Source of the DNA: Anaerolinea sp.
GTDB lineage: Bacteria; Chloroflexota; Anaerolineae; JAAEKA01
Direction of reading: 5' to 3'
DNA length: 5,892 bases
NCBI GenBank assembly: GCA_014879765.1
Contig: JACSRL010000186.1
Span: 1-5,892 of the forward strand
In this document: positions 5,033 to 5,892 of the stretch, piece by piece
Layout: each line of letters starts with the position of its first letter
Numbering within the stretch: the first letter of the stretch is position 1
Notes under the pieces: generated by a model
What the model saw: only the letters and a program-made list of their open reading frames with translations
Told to the model about the DNA's origin: nothing
Databases searched by the model: none
Made by a program: the position numbers and the translations under genes

Positions 5033-5755
5033 TCAGGCCGGCGCCGCGTCCAGGTGCAGCGGGATCACATGGCGCTGCACCTTGCCGGCCACCGGGCCGG
5101 CCATCGGGCTGGCCGCCGCCGGCTGGATGCCGTCGCCGGGCTGGCCGCCGACGCGGTAGGCGCACCGACAATCGCCCTCGGCCATGCGCTTGACCGACAG
5201 CGGCGCCATGCCCAACAGCGAACTGATCAGGCTCAGATCCATGGCGCACAGCTCGCGGTGCTGCTCGGAAACGCCGGCATAGGGGCAGTTGAGCGTGTAG
5301 AGCACGAAGGCGTCACCCTGGCGCTCGTAGCGGGCCAGATAGCCGCGTTGGTTGAGAAAGTCCACCGCCAGCGCGACCCGCTGTTCCAGGGTAGCGCCGT
5401 CCGGCGGCGGCGGCGCCTGGCGCGCCTCCTTCTCCGCCATGCGCGCCAGCAGCTCCTGCAACTGATCGGCCGGCAACAGCAGCTTGAGCTCATCCAGCAG
5501 CCCCATGACCAGCGCCTCATGGTTGCGCGGGAAATGCGCGTTGGCCGCCTCGGTCAGCGCGTAGACCTGCAAAGGGCGTCCGACGGTGCCGCGCCGCCGC
5601 ACGCGCGGCGCGCTGATCAGGTTCTCCCCTTGCAGCACGTCCAGGTGATGCCGCACCGAAACCGGCGCCATCTCCAACTGGCGCGCCAACTCGGCCACGG
5701 TGACGTCGCCCTGCTCTTTCATGATCTCTAAAATGCGATAACGGGTTGTCTGCAC
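5033..5755 (-). CDS. ArsR/SufR-like (COG2345-type) winged-helix regulator with C-terminal Cys cluster
   Basis: With the preferred start the protein has 240 residues. Residues 5-48 form a winged helix-turn-helix: RYRILEIMKEQGDVTVAELA, then APVSVRHHLDVLQ (30-42) as the recognition helix, followed by a basic wing RVRRRGTVGRP (51-61). The C-terminal domain holds C157 in NCPYAG, C170, and C196/C198 in GDCRCAYRV, i.e. C-x12-C-x25-C-x-C. This arrangement resembles SufR-like proteins, which bind an Fe-S cluster and repress Fe-S assembly genes. Cluster binding here is inferred. The tail (203-240) is Pro/Ala-rich and not conserved to my knowledge. I prefer GTG 5755, preceded by GGAAAG at eight bases, giving the usual VQTTRYRIL start. 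A TTG at 5782 would add nine residues. It lies upstream of moaA on the same strand and may control moaA and the Fe-S carrier. Confidence 0.85.
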   Translation of the reverse strand: MQTTRYRILEIMKEQGDVTVAELARQLEMAPVSVRHHLDVLQGENLISAPRVRRRGTVGRPLQVYALTEAANAHFPRNHEALVMGLLDELKLLLPADQLQELLARMAEKEARQAPPPPDGATLEQRVALAVDFLNQRGYLARYERQGDAFVLYTLNCPYAGVSEQHRELCAMDLSLISSLLGMAPLSVKRMAEGDCRCAYRVGGQPGDGIQPAAASPMAGPVAGKVQRHVIPLHLDAAPA

Positions 5756-5774
5756 GCTAAACACTTTCCAATCG

Positions 5775-5782
5775 TTGATCAA
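5775..5782. promoter_or_regulatory. Palindrome TTGATCAA upstream of the regulator, candidate operator
   Basis: The perfect 8-bp palindrome TTGATCAA sits within CGTTGATCAAACG, 20 bases before the preferred GTG start. Its position fits autoregulation by the dimeric regulator. The palindrome is short and no second copy was found before moaA or the Fe-S carrier, so this is only a candidate. The CAAC-N6-GTTG operator of cyanobacterial SufR is not present here. Confidence 0.3.
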
Positions 5783-5800
5783 ACGTAACTATTTAGCCGT

Positions 5801-5892
5801 AGGTGCCGGGCACCTCGCGTAGCATCTACGCTTGCAATGCGACACGTGAAGCCAATTCACACTACCAAGTCAAGCGCAAGTGCCCGGCACCT
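5801..5892. repeat. Palindrome-bounded intergenic element, runs to the window edge
   Basis: AGGTGCCGGGCAC (5801-5813) and GTGCCCGGCACCT (5880-5892) are perfect 13-bp inverted copies. Each is also nearly palindromic in itself: 5801-5815 reads AGGTGCC-G-GGCACCT. Between them lie two more small hairpins: GCGTAG-CAT-CTACGC (5817-5831) and GTGAA-GCCAA-TTCAC (5846-5860). No open reading frame is seen. It resembles a small non-coding mobile or REP-like element, or a structured leader, 5' of the regulator. The window ends exactly at the second palindrome, so its true extent is unknown. Confidence 0.6.

Noticed and set aside
4947..5249. Upstream extension of moaA to an ATG at 5249
   Set aside because: This would overlap the regulator gene and add about 100 residues not seen in MoaA proteins, which begin shortly before the DSFGR segment.
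5756..5800. SufR-type operator CAAC-N6-GTTG
   Set aside because: GTTG occurs at 5774-5777 but no CAAC lies at the needed distance.
5801..5892. tRNA or other known RNA gene
   Set aside because: The small hairpins do not form a cloverleaf, and no CCA-like or conserved T-loop sequence is present.

Overview
The window is a compact, GC-rich bacterial segment with six protein genes: three on the + strand followed by three on the - strand. None of the genes is itself diagnostic of a phylum. The GC-rich coding sequence, mostly weak Shine-Dalgarno signals, an ArsR/SufR-like (COG2345-type) regulator and intergenic spaces filled with CGTGAAA/TTTCACG heptamers together suggest a Chloroflexota-like organism (Anaerolineae/Caldilineae). 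That assignment is inference, not proof.

Layout, left to right. 1-363 (+) is the C-terminal part of a YfcE/MJ0936-like metallophosphoesterase cut by the window edge. 519-1607 (+) is an unusual fusion of a NUDIX hydrolase domain to a GrpB/UPF0157 nucleotidyltransferase-fold domain. 1783-3009 (+) is a complete tryptophan synthase beta chain (trpB) with no trpA beside it. Three genes on the - strand follow, read right to left: a SufR-like winged-helix regulator with a C-terminal four-cysteine cluster (5755-5033), moaA for the GTP 3',8-cyclase of molybdenum cofactor synthesis (4946-3900), and an A-type iron-sulphur carrier of the IscA/ErpA/SufA family (3639-3220). These three fit one theme: a probable Fe-S-sensing regulator, a radical-SAM enzyme with two [4Fe-4S] clusters, and a carrier of the type that delivers such clusters.

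The most striking content is between the genes. Four consecutive gaps (364-518, 1608-1782, 3010-3219, 3640-3899) carry tandem or degenerate heptamers of the form CGTRANN. In each gap the left part reads CGTRANN and the right part is the inverted form NNTYACG, so each gap can fold back on itself with perfect arms of 14 to 19 bp, or a 23-position arm with two mismatches. In four genes the TGA stop codon is itself part of a GTGA repeat word, and in the GrpB-fusion and trpB genes the repeat phase runs back into the last codons. The largest array (3678-3848) has 24 units and lies just upstream of the Fe-S carrier. The right arms of three gaps share an identical 23-bp word.

The fifth gap (4947-5032) lacks these repeats but has a 9-bp GC-rich inverted repeat. 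The right end (5801-5892) is a different palindromic element bounded by a 13-bp inverted repeat. No tRNA, rRNA, CRISPR array or transposase gene is visible.
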